Shown here one piece after another: positions 1 to 7,973 of a stretch of DNA of 64,000 nt (its first letter is position 1; each line of letters starts with the position of its first letter). The notes below the pieces were generated by a model, which saw only the letters and a program-made list of their open reading frames with translations, made no database searches and had not been told where the DNA came from. The stretch is from CAYFWF01 sp964346815 (lineage in GTDB: Bacteria; Acidobacteriota; Aminicenantia; Aminicenantales; Aminicenantaceae), in contig CAYFWF010000017.1 of NCBI GenBank assembly GCA_964346815.1, positions 38,681-102,680 on the forward strand, given 5' to 3'. The position numbers and the translations under genes are program-made.

Positions 1-219
1 CTGTTCAGAGAAGCGACATCCCTTCCCATTATTGCGCAGGCCAATGCAGGAAAACCCTCGGTTTCAGGCGAGGGAGAAGTCTCCTACGAGCAGACTATCG
101 AAGACTACCTGGGCTTCATTCCCCAGATGATACAAAACGGAGCCAGCCTCATCGGCGGGTGCTGTGGCACAAACCCTGAATACATCAAACGCATGGCTGA
201 AATCATACCAAAGACTTAA
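1..219 (+). CDS. Homocysteine S-methyltransferase-like protein, C-terminal end (partial)
   Basis: Frame 1 is open from the window edge to a TAA at 217-219 and gives the last 72 residues of a protein. It contains SLIGGCCGTNPEYIKRMAE, the GGCCG-T-P zinc-binding motif that ends homocysteine S-methyltransferase domains (MetH N-terminal domain, BHMT, MmuM families); the two adjacent cysteines are zinc ligands in that family. The protein probably transfers a methyl group to homocysteine or a related thiol. Because nothing follows the domain, it is a stand-alone methyltransferase or one whose other domains lie N-terminal. It converges on the molybdenum hydroxylase gene to its right. Confidence 0.75.
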   Translation: MFREATSLPIIAQANAGKPSVSGEGEVSYEQTIEDYLGFIPQMIQNGASLIGGCCGTNPEYIKRMAEIIPKT

Positions 220-273
220 TTCTGCAATTTGGCCTTGATATTGGTCGTGTCAGGACATTTTACCGAAGAGAGA

Positions 274-3150
274 TCACTGTGCATGATTCTCTCTTGAACT
301 TCGAGAGGACTTCAAAGCTTTGAGGATTTTTTCCGGCGTGATTGGGAGCTCCTTGATCCACACCCCAGTCGCATTGGCAATCGCATGGGCTACGGAAGCC
401 AGAACAGGGAGGGTCGCTCCTTCTCCGACCTCTTTGGCCCCATAAGGTCCTTCTGGCTCGTAGGACTCAACGATACCGCTGAAGATTTCGGGAGCATCCT
501 TGATGGTCATCACCAGGTAGTCATGGAGGTTGGGATTGAGGATGTTGCCTTTTTCATCGTACCGGACATCTTCCATGATGACTTCGCCGGCTCCCATCAC
601 CGCGGCTCCTTCCACCTGCCCATGGACAGCCTGGGGATTAATCGGGGTGCCGCAGTCGTGGAAATCGGTGATTCTCTCTAATCTCACCTTTCCCGTCTCT
701 AGATCGACACTGCATTCGCAGACTGAACTGGAAAAGGAAAAGGCGGGACTCGTTCCGACTGCTGCTCCCTTGTAATCCCCTCCTAGTCCCTCAGGAGGTT
801 TGTACCATCCAGTGCCCACAAGAGGCCCATTGGCGTTGAAGTACTTCCGTGCTGCTTCTGCCCATTCCATAACTTTGGATTTATCTTTTCTGTGATGGAT
901 ACGGTCGTTTTTAGCCTCTAGATTCTGAGGCTTGCAGTTCCAGCTTTGCGAGACGACAGCAAAAAGTCTTCTGAGCACATCCTGGCTTGCCCGGACAACA
1001 GCGTTCCCTCCCATCAGGGTCGTCCGCGACGAGTAAGCCCCCAGATCGAGGGGGCTGATATCTGTGTCTTCGGTCCGGATGCGGACTCTGTTCAGGCTGA
1101 TGCCCAGTGCCTCTGCACACATTTGGGAGAGCACGGTCAGGGCGCCCTGTCCTATTTCAGCGGCCAGAATCAGCAGGATGGCTGCGGTCCCGTCTTCGCT
1201 GATCTTCACCATGGCATTGGAATGGGGAAATTCAGCCCTTTTGACGAAAGGCTCGAGTTTTTTCTGAGAGCTGAGCTTGACCTGGCCTCGGTATTTGGCG
1301 TATCCAGCCCCTGAGACAAAGCCTCCACAGCCTATGCCGATTCCTTGTCCCGGGGGGAGTTTCCCGTATTTGTCCTGCCATCCGGATTTCTCCCTCACTT
1401 CCTTCAAAGTCTGTTTAAACTCGCAGCTCCGCACATCCAGGTCATTGCAGGTGCGGGTGTTGGGCTCCATTGCGTTGCGGAGACGAATCTCTATGGGATC
1501 GATCCCCAGATCATCGGCGATCATGCTCAGAAGGGATTCGAACGCAAACCGCGGCTGCGGTGCGCCGTGTCCCCGCATGGCTCCACAGGCCGGTTTATTG
1601 GTCATGATGCGAATGCCATCGTACTTGTAATTCGGAATTCTATACAGGGTGGGAATCATGCTTCCGGCATAATAGGCAGTTATGACCCCATAGGATGTGT
1701 AGGCGCCTCCGTCGAGATAAATCCGGCTCTGGACAGCGGTTATCGTTCCATCCCTTTTCACACCGATCTTGAACCGCATGTACTGCTTGTGCCGGCCTCT
1801 GCCGTGAAGAAACATCTCCTTGCGGCTGTAGACCATCTTTACAGGCCTGCCCAGGTTCCTGGACGCGATGGCAGAAACCAAATCGAGGGATGTGGTGTCG
1901 AGTTTCCCACCGAATCCTCCACCCACCGGCGGGCGGATGATCCGGATCCTCCCAAGAGGGATATCCAATACCCTGGCAACCATATAGTGAAGATAGTGAG
2001 GAACCTGAGTAGAGGCATACAGCACCAGGGTTGATCCGTCATTATCCCAGTAGGAGATAGAGGCGTGGGGCTCGATCGGGTTCTGGTAGACGTGATTCCC
2101 GACAAACGCCTCCTCCCGGATGTGTTCTGCCTCGGTAAAGCCTTTCTCCACATCCCCAAAATGATGCTCCACTCGGGTGTTGATGTTGTGTTTGTATCTG
2201 TCATGGATTTGAGGAGCGTCTTCTCTGATTGCCTCCTCAGGATCGAACACGGCCGGGAGCTCCTCATAATCCACTTCGATGAAATTGAGGGCCTTTGCTG
2301 CGGTCTCTTCATCCACGGCGATAACAGCAGCCACTTCGTCTCCGACGTGGCGAACCTTTTCCTTGGCCAAGACATGTTCGTCGTAACGAGGGGGATTGAT
2401 GCCATAAGTGATATCCGGCACGTCTTTTCCTGTAATCACGAGATTGACTCCGGGAAAGGCTTCGGCCTTGCTCGTATCGATGGCCTTGATCCGCCCATGG
2501 GCGACCGGGGAGGTCAGGATCTTTCCATAGAGCATGTTTTCGAAAGAAAGGTCGGCCGTGTATTTGGCCCGACCGCTGACTTTGTCGGAGGCATCCACGC
2601 GGGGAAGGCTCTTTCCGACCGTAGCGTACGTATCCAGATCCCGGGAATCGAGAGGAGGCTCATCGGATGTTTTGTATTTTTCCCAGTTCCTTACAGCATC
2701 TATGATCCTCTTGTATCCAGTGCAGCGGCAGAGGTTTCCAGAAAGGGCATCCTTGATTTCCTGCTCCGTAGGATTCGGATTGCGCTCGATCAGTGAATAG
2801 GCGCTGAGAATCATCCCTGGAGAACAAAATCCACACTGGACAGCCCCATGGTTGATGAAGGCGCGCTGGAGGGGATGGAGCTTGCCATGTGCCGCAATTC
2901 CCTCGATCGTTGTGATTTCCGTTCCTTCACAGGAGGAAGCAAGCAGAAGGCAGCTGTTTTTGGGCTCCTCGTCGATCAAAACAGTACATGCTCCACACAC
3001 ACCCAGGTTGCATCCTTTTTTAGTCCCGGTGAGCCTCAGTTTATCCCTGAGCGTATCCAGCAAGATTTCTCCGTCTTTAACAGCCACAGTGTGTTTTTCA
3101 CCGTTGACACTCAGGGAAATAATACGGTGGCCAATGTTCTCTTCTCTCAT
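274..3150 (-). CDS. Molybdenum hydroxylase, fused [2Fe-2S] and molybdopterin subunits (xanthine dehydrogenase family)
   Basis: The 958-residue protein joins two usually separate subunits. Residues about 10-160 hold a plant-type [2Fe-2S] domain (GCNLGVCGACTV) and a second [2Fe-2S] domain (QCGFCSPGM ... GNLCRCTGY). The rest is the Mo-cofactor subunit with GGGFGGK, AMRGHGAPQ, EIGQGALT and, near the end, GAKEVGEG, whose glutamate is the catalytic base of the family. The FAD subunit is the next gene upstream, 34 nt away, so the enzyme is a hydroxylase or reductase feeding electrons through Fe-S clusters to FAD. The neighbourhood suggests an aromatic or acyl-CoA substrate, but the residues seen do not decide it. 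Start: ATG preceded by AAAGAGA. Confidence 0.88.
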   Translation of the reverse strand: MREENIGHRIISLSVNGEKHTVAVKDGEILLDTLRDKLRLTGTKKGCNLGVCGACTVLIDEEPKNSCLLLASSCEGTEITTIEGIAAHGKLHPLQRAFINHGAVQCGFCSPGMILSAYSLIERNPNPTEQEIKDALSGNLCRCTGYKRIIDAVRNWEKYKTSDEPPLDSRDLDTYATVGKSLPRVDASDKVSGRAKYTADLSFENMLYGKILTSPVAHGRIKAIDTSKAEAFPGVNLVITGKDVPDITYGINPPRYDEHVLAKEKVRHVGDEVAAVIAVDEETAAKALNFIEVDYEELPAVFDPEEAIREDAPQIHDRYKHNINTRVEHHFGDVEKGFTEAEHIREEAFVGNHVYQNPIEPHASISYWDNDGSTLVLYASTQVPHYLHYMVARVLDIPLGRIRIIRPPVGGGFGGKLDTTSLDLVSAIASRNLGRPVKMVYSRKEMFLHGRGRHKQYMRFKIGVKRDGTITAVQSRIYLDGGAYTSYGVITAYYAGSMIPTLYRIPNYKYDGIRIMTNKPACGAMRGHGAPQPRFAFESLLSMIADDLGIDPIEIRLRNAMEPNTRTCNDLDVRSCEFKQTLKEVREKSGWQDKYGKLPPGQGIGIGCGGFVSGAGYAKYRGQVKLSSQKKLEPFVKRAEFPHSNAMVKISEDGTAAILLILAAEIGQGALTVLSQMCAEALGISLNRVRIRTEDTDISPLDLGAYSSRTTLMGGNAVVRASQDVLRRLFAVVSQSWNCKPQNLEAKNDRIHHRKDKSKVMEWAEAARKYFNANGPLVGTGWYKPPEGLGGDYKGAAVGTSPAFSFSSSVCECSVDLETGKVRLERITDFHDCGTPINPQAVHGQVEGAAVMGAGEVIMEDVRYDEKGNILNPNLHDYLVMTIKDAPEIFSGIVESYEPEGPYGAKEVGEGATLPVLASVAHAIANATGVWIKELPITPEKILKALKSSRSSRENHAQ

Positions 3151-3184
3151 GTCTCTTTCATAACTCTATCTGAATTTCTCATAT

Positions 3185-4048
3185 CTATGACCGTGCTCGA
3201 CTCAATGCCTCATCCAAAGCACGATGGGTTAAAACTTGAATCAGCTCCTGTCTGTACCAGGCAGATCCCCTGATATCAGAGACAGGACTTCCTTCCTTTT
3301 TCGCCAAAGAAGCGGATTCATCAAAGAGCGACTCTGAAGGCTCTTTGCCGATCAGAAGATCGGATGCCTTACGCGCCAGAAGAGGCGTCGGCGCTACCGC
3401 ACCAAGAACGATGGCGGCATTCCCAATTTTTTCCCCGCTCATGGTGATGCGGGAAGCCACTCCCACCACAGCCAGCGCATTGGCTTCCCGAAGGGTCAGT
3501 TTTTTGTAGGAAAAGCCTGTTCCTGGCGGAGGGAGGGGAAGACAAACAGATGTCAAAACCTCCCCTGGGCCACAAACCGTTGCTCTCGGACCGGTGAAAA
3601 ATACAGAGAGACTGACTTCACGGGAAGTGCCGCAATCCAGGATGACCGATGCATCTGCAACCATGAGCAAAGGGGGAAGGTCGGCAGATGGAACCGCGCT
3701 CGCTATGTTCCCACCTATAGTGGCCAGAGTACGGGTCTGAGAGGAGGCCATGGACCGGGCCGCATCGGCGAGGGCTTGAATGTGCTGGTTGATGAGACTG
3801 CTGGAGAGGATCTGGTGAGGAGTCACCATCGCTCCGACCCTGATCTTTCCCTGTTCTTCTCCGATTCCTCTAAGCTCTTCGATGTCCTGGAGAGAAATCA
3901 GGTTTTTGACCCGGATGAGCCCCTGCTTGATGTCCACAAGAAGGTCTGTTCCCCCAGCTAACAGGCGCACATCTTCCAGCTCACCGAGCAGGTTCACAGC
4001 TTCGGTAATGCTTTGAGGCCTGTGGAGCCGAATATTTGAAAGGCTCAT
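3185..4048 (-). CDS. Molybdenum hydroxylase FAD-binding subunit
   Basis: A 287-residue protein of the CO dehydrogenase/xanthine dehydrogenase medium-subunit family. LAGGTDLLVDIKQG near residue 30 and TIGGNIASAVPSADLPP near residue 105 are the two FAD pyrophosphate-binding loops. It carries electrons between the Fe-S clusters of the fused large subunit (next gene downstream) and an acceptor such as NAD, quinone or ferredoxin. It lacks the cysteine-rich insertion that gives the beta subunit of 4-hydroxybenzoyl-CoA reductase its extra [4Fe-4S] cluster. The chosen start is the ATG at 4048; a TTG four codons upstream is an alternative. No strong ribosome-binding site is visible. Confidence 0.85.
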   Translation of the reverse strand: MSLSNIRLHRPQSITEAVNLLGELEDVRLLAGGTDLLVDIKQGLIRVKNLISLQDIEELRGIGEEQGKIRVGAMVTPHQILSSSLINQHIQALADAARSMASSQTRTLATIGGNIASAVPSADLPPLLMVADASVILDCGTSREVSLSVFFTGPRATVCGPGEVLTSVCLPLPPPGTGFSYKKLTLREANALAVVGVASRITMSGEKIGNAAIVLGAVAPTPLLARKASDLLIGKEPSESLFDESASLAKKEGSPVSDIRGSAWYRQELIQVLTHRALDEALSRARS

Positions 4049-4177
4049 TTCTATTGTCAAGACATAAACGCAAGTATCTCGGCGTCAATGATATCGAAGG
4101 GATGGCTGCGTTCCCCTATGGTCGCCCGCCAAGACATCGTATTAACATTCATTGTGTTTGTATGTGCATAAACTCCC

Positions 4178-4612
4178 TTAAGGTTTTTTGAAGACATAGT
4201 TCAGCTGCCCGTTGGGAAGCTCATTGGCTTCGGTCGTCAACTCCATTCCCAACTGGATTTCCTCCTCTGGAATCTCACTGGCAATACGGCCGAAGACCTT
4301 ATAATCGCCGTAATCCAGGACCGCGATACAATAGGGAAGATCATCCTCGAATCCGACCGGAGCATACTTCAGTTTGCTGTAGGTTATGAGTTTTCCCACG
4401 CCTTCCACCTCGAACCAATCCATAGCGCTGCTCAAGCAGTTGAAGCAGTCTGCTCTCGGCGGAAAATACAGCCTTTCGCAGCTTGTGCATCGCGTTCCCA
4501 TGATCTTTCCCTGTTCCAGATAGCCGATGAAATCATTGACCCTGGTGACGGAGGTAAAGCTGACCGTGCCAAACTTTTTAAACCGGTCATCTATTTCTTT
4601 CTTTTTACTCAT
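4178..4612 (-). CDS. DUF35 zinc-ribbon/OB-fold protein, thiolase partner
   Basis: This 144-residue protein has the DUF35 pattern: an N-terminal helix, a rubredoxin-like zinc ribbon (CTSCERLYFPPRADCFNC, two CxxC pairs) and an OB fold. DUF35 proteins form complexes with thiolase-fold enzymes and are thought to position the acyl-CoA; the BbsA-BbsB thiolase of anaerobic toluene degradation is an example. Its start lies one base after the stop of the thiolase gene, with GGGAGG inside the end of that gene, so the two are translationally coupled and very likely one enzyme. Confidence 0.85.
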   Translation of the reverse strand: MSKKKEIDDRFKKFGTVSFTSVTRVNDFIGYLEQGKIMGTRCTSCERLYFPPRADCFNCLSSAMDWFEVEGVGKLITYSKLKYAPVGFEDDLPYCIAVLDYGDYKVFGRIASEIPEEEIQLGMELTTEANELPNGQLNYVFKKP

Positions 4613-4613
4613 C

Positions 4614-5783
4614 TTACTGCCTCCCCAAGATGGTGACTGTCCCGTAAAGGCCCACGCCGCCGATATTGTGCACCAATCCTATCTGTGGGTCATCCACCTG
4701 CATCTCTCCTGCTTCGTCCCTGAGCTGGAGCACGATCGTCCGGATCTGAGAACCTCCCGTCGCTCCGATCGGATGCCCCTTGGAGAGCAATCCCCCATCC
4801 ACATTGACCGGTATGATTCCCTCCTTGTAGGTTCCCTTGCTCTTAATAAGATTTTTCCCTTCTCCTCGCTTCGCAAATCCCAGGTCTTCATACGCCAGTA
4901 TCTCGGAAATTGTGAAACAATCGTGGACTTCGGCGACATCGATATGTCTAGGCTCCACTCTGGCCATTTCATAGGCCTGACTGGCTGCCTCCTGGGCTAC
5001 GGCCAGTCCTGTGAACTGGTCGCGTCCCGACATATTGACGCTGGCAGAGGCTGCCCCCAATCCAAGAATCCACACTGGTTTCTTGTTAATTACCTTGGCC
5101 TTTTCTTCGCTGGCTACGATCAAACAGGAGCTGCCGTCGGCGTTGGCACAGCAGTCCCCTACACGGAGTGGGCTGGAGACCGGACCAGACATGAAATGGT
5201 CAGGATCGGTAAAATTCTCCGCGGCAACAGGCTTGCGAAACAATGCCTTATCGTTGATCTGACCATAAGTGGCTGACTTCACCCGCACCAATGCCATGTC
5301 TTCCAGGGACGTCCCGTATTTTTCCATATGGGCTCTGGCAAACATGGCATAATAGGCCGGCATCATCGTGCCAAACGGGCTCTCCCACTGGATATCCGCC
5401 CCACGGCCCATCCTTTCCTGAGACTCCGCCGATGAGATCTCCGACATCTTCTGGAAACCCACCACGGCCACGATGTCATGAAGCCCGGATTTGATCAAGG
5501 AATAGGCCATTCTCAGGCCCATACTGGTCGAAGAGCACAGACTTTCCAGATAGAAGGTGGGCTGAGGCGTGAGCCCGAGATATTCGGCGAAGACTCCGGA
5601 TGGAGAACGCTGTTTGTCATATTCAGGAGCCGAACAGATGATGGACGCATCGATATCTGCAACCGGAATCTGCGCGTCGTCCAGGGCCTCTTTGAATCCT
5701 TCGAAAGCCAGCTCTCTGATCGATCCCGGGTAGCCTCGAACGAACCTGCTCTGTCCCACTCCGATTATAGCGATTTTTTCCAT
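4614..5783 (-). CDS. Thiolase family acetyl-CoA acyltransferase (SCP-x/BbsB type)
   Basis: A 389-residue thiolase of the lipid-transfer-protein group. ESLCSSTSMGLRMAY near residue 85 carries the nucleophilic cysteine, and the C-terminal half has the HDCF (near residue 290) and GGLLSKGHPIGATGGSQ motifs with the catalytic histidines. It would cleave a 3-oxoacyl-CoA with CoA, or run in reverse. It sits between an SDR dehydrogenase 11 bp upstream and its DUF35 partner 1 bp downstream, a dehydrogenase-thiolase-DUF35 order that suggests the last two steps of beta-oxidation of an unusual, perhaps aromatic, acyl-CoA. Start supported by GGGAGG. Confidence 0.88.
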   Translation of the reverse strand: MEKIAIIGVGQSRFVRGYPGSIRELAFEGFKEALDDAQIPVADIDASIICSAPEYDKQRSPSGVFAEYLGLTPQPTFYLESLCSSTSMGLRMAYSLIKSGLHDIVAVVGFQKMSEISSAESQERMGRGADIQWESPFGTMMPAYYAMFARAHMEKYGTSLEDMALVRVKSATYGQINDKALFRKPVAAENFTDPDHFMSGPVSSPLRVGDCCANADGSSCLIVASEEKAKVINKKPVWILGLGAASASVNMSGRDQFTGLAVAQEAASQAYEMARVEPRHIDVAEVHDCFTISEILAYEDLGFAKRGEGKNLIKSKGTYKEGIIPVNVDGGLLSKGHPIGATGGSQIRTIVLQLRDEAGEMQVDDPQIGLVHNIGGVGLYGTVTILGRQ

Positions 5784-5794
5784 GTATTCCTCCC

Positions 5795-6538
5795 TTAAAT
5801 ATACTGGCCGCCGTCGACTTTGATGACCTCACCGGTGATATGTCTGGACTTGTCAGAAGAGAGGAAGGTCACGATGTGTGCCACGTCATCCGGCTCTCCC
5901 AAGCGGTTGAACACAGTCTCGTCGGCAGCCTTCTGCTTGAATTCTTCGGGTAAATCCTTGAACATATCGGTCAAAATCATCCCGGGAGCTACAGAATTGA
6001 CATTCACGTTGTATTTCCCCATCTCCCTGGCCACAGTCTTGGTCAAACCGATAGTTCCGGCCTTAGCGGCTGAGTAGTTCGACTGCCCGAACTTTCCCCT
6101 CAGTCCATTGATAGAGGTGATGTTGATGATTTTCCCATATTTCTGCTCCTTAAAAGTAGGAGCGACTGCCCTGATAAAATTAAAGGTGCCCTTCAGGTCA
6201 ACGTCGATGACCTTATCCCACTGTTCCTCGGTCATTTTCCAGACGACTCCGTCCCAGTTCATTCCTGCATTATTGATCAGGATTTCCAGATGATCGAATT
6301 CCTTGAGCACCCTCTTCACAAGATCCTGCACCGCTTCGAATTCAGAAACATCAACTTTGTAAGCCTCTGCCTTCCGGCCCATGCCTTTGATCCTTTCCAC
6401 AACCGCTTTTGCTTCCTCTTCATGACGGCGATAAGTCAACGCCACGCCTGCGCCGTTTTGAGCCAAATTCAGGGATATGGCCGTTCCTATCCCCATACTC
6501 CCACCAGTGATCAGGGCGACTTTTCCTTCTAATTCCAT
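5795..6538 (-). CDS. Short-chain dehydrogenase/reductase (3-oxoacyl reductase type)
   Basis: A 247-residue classical SDR resembling FabG and PhaB. It shows TGGSMGIG (cofactor-binding glycine motif, residue 11 on), NNAG near residue 90 and the catalytic Ser-Tyr-Lys set in NITSINGLRGKFGQSNYSAAK. Such enzymes interconvert 3-oxoacyl and 3-hydroxyacyl thioesters; FabG versus acetoacetyl-CoA reductase versus an aromatic 3-hydroxyacyl-CoA dehydrogenase cannot be separated here. It leads the SDR-thiolase-DUF35 set with a strong GAGGAGG site and 225 bp of upstream non-coding DNA that probably holds its promoter. Confidence 0.85.
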   Translation of the reverse strand: MELEGKVALITGGSMGIGTAISLNLAQNGAGVALTYRRHEEEAKAVVERIKGMGRKAEAYKVDVSEFEAVQDLVKRVLKEFDHLEILINNAGMNWDGVVWKMTEEQWDKVIDVDLKGTFNFIRAVAPTFKEQKYGKIINITSINGLRGKFGQSNYSAAKAGTIGLTKTVAREMGKYNVNVNSVAPGMILTDMFKDLPEEFKQKAADETVFNRLGEPDDVAHIVTFLSSDKSRHITGEVIKVDGGQYI

Positions 6539-6763
6539 TTTTTCCTCCTCTTTTTTCCCTATATTATAAAAAAAACAAACATTCTATTTCATTCATTTAT
6601 GTAAACATTCCTTCCTTTACAAATCTTCGGATCGTTTCTCTGTCTTTTTGACAAGGCGCAGATGTTTTTGCCTTGCAGGCCTTTTCATAACAGATGATGG
6701 CTTTTGTTATCACATTCAACCCTATTCTCTGGACGTGAAAGGAAACCCGGGAAAGACTCCGAC
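6539..6763. other. Intergenic region upstream of the SDR-thiolase operon
   Basis: This AT-rich gap contains a leftward TATAAT-like -10 (about 6560) shortly before the SDR ribosome-binding site, and two copies of AACATTC about 26 bp apart (near 6580 and 6605) that could be regulator half-sites. No gene is visible. Confidence 0.35.
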
Positions 6764-7894
6764 CTATTCCTTGGGTTTGGGCATTGCAGCTTCCATGAAG
6801 GCCTCATCCACCGATTTCCCCTCTGCGGTCAACTGCCTGTACTTTATGAAATCGATCACATCCTGTCCTGTCATCTCCTTGGTATTGAAAGCATGGAAGC
6901 CCATGAACGCCTCGGTCATCATGTTCACCGCCAGCCAGTGCCGGTTGTAGTTTTTTGCCATATCCCAGAAAAATTTCTTTTTGGCCCTCACGCTGTCAAT
7001 GGATTTTATCAGACAACCCGGGAAGAGATTGGTGAATTTCCAGACGATATCATGGATGGCTTTATCCAGAAGCTCAAAATCGATCGTCGCTGTCTTGAGA
7101 AACTCCCTTGCCTTTTTCCCTTCCTCGCCTTTCACGAATTCGCCATAAACGATCTCTCCGTCTTCGACATATCTGTCTATAATGACCGCTGGGTTCCGAA
7201 TGAAAGCGTCGTCCTGCTTGATCACGGGTACGACCTGGCTGACAAGTCCCAGTCTCTTCATCTTGTAAGCGCTCCAAAGTTCGCAGGACACGCAGTTCCA
7301 AATGGCATCTTCGATGCTCAGGAACCAGGGAAGAAAATCGGTCGAGCCGCCATCCGGAGCTGAGCCGTGACGGGGACCGGCTTGACCGAAAATGGCTGTA
7401 TCCGCAGAAATCGCCAGGTCACAGGCCATTCCAATCTCCTGGCCTCCGGCTACCCTCATCCCGTTCACACGGCAAAGGGTAGGCTTCTTGCACATCAGGA
7501 TGGCATCCACCATCTGGTTGAAAAGATCCATGTATTCGCCGTATTCATTGGGTTTGCTGGTATAATACTCGGCATACTCCTTGGTATTTCCACCCGTACA
7601 GAACGCCCTGTCACCGACTGCCGTAAAAACGACCGCGACTACTCTTCTATCCAGCGAGGCACTCTGGAATCCCGCAATCACGCCTTTGACCATCTTAGTG
7701 GTATAAGAATTGTATTGGGCGGGATTATTCAGGGTGATCCATGCCGTGTACAATCCCTCGATCTCCTTTCTGGAAGCATCGATGACCGGTTTTTTCTCAT
7801 ACATGGTACACGGGGGTTCGGTTCCCCAGTGTTCTTTGCCCCAGAGCCGATGATCCTTGAGCTCATCATCTCTTTTGAGCCAATCCAAACTCAT
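6764..7894 (-). CDS. bamA: 6-oxocyclohex-1-ene-1-carbonyl-CoA hydrolase
   Basis: The 376-residue crotonase-fold protein matches BamA/Oah from one end to the other, with the hallmark N-terminal stretch LWGKEHWGTEPPC, ITLNNPAQYNSYTT, AFCTGGNTKEYAEYY, and GQAGPRHGSAPDGGSTDFLP. BamA hydrolyses and opens the ring of 6-oxocyclohex-1-ene-1-carbonyl-CoA to give 3-hydroxypimelyl-CoA and is a widely used marker for anaerobic aromatic degradation. Length agrees with the family (about 375 residues). Start follows AGGAGG. It has its own apparent sigma-70 promoter overlapping the end of the symporter gene. Confidence 0.95.
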   Translation of the reverse strand: MSLDWLKRDDELKDHRLWGKEHWGTEPPCTMYEKKPVIDASRKEIEGLYTAWITLNNPAQYNSYTTKMVKGVIAGFQSASLDRRVVAVVFTAVGDRAFCTGGNTKEYAEYYTSKPNEYGEYMDLFNQMVDAILMCKKPTLCRVNGMRVAGGQEIGMACDLAISADTAIFGQAGPRHGSAPDGGSTDFLPWFLSIEDAIWNCVSCELWSAYKMKRLGLVSQVVPVIKQDDAFIRNPAVIIDRYVEDGEIVYGEFVKGEEGKKAREFLKTATIDFELLDKAIHDIVWKFTNLFPGCLIKSIDSVRAKKKFFWDMAKNYNRHWLAVNMMTEAFMGFHAFNTKEMTGQDVIDFIKYRQLTAEGKSVDEAFMEAAMPKPKE

Positions 7895-7944
7895 CTCTTC
7901 CTCCTTTTATGGGATTTCTTTCCTGTGATTTTCTTACACGCTGA

Positions 7945-7973
7945 ATACTACTTTGCTCGCTAACAAGTGTCAA
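7945..7973 (-). promoter_or_regulatory. Predicted sigma-70 promoter of bamA
   Basis: Reading leftward, TTGACA (7973-7968) is followed after 17 bp by TAGTAT (7950-7945), about 50 bp before the bamA start. The -35 box overlaps the stop codon of the symporter gene, so bamA can be transcribed apart from it. Confidence 0.5.

Noticed and set aside
3185..4048. Identification as 4-hydroxybenzoyl-CoA reductase beta subunit
   Set aside because: The extra [4Fe-4S] insertion with its cysteines is absent and the length is short by about that segment.
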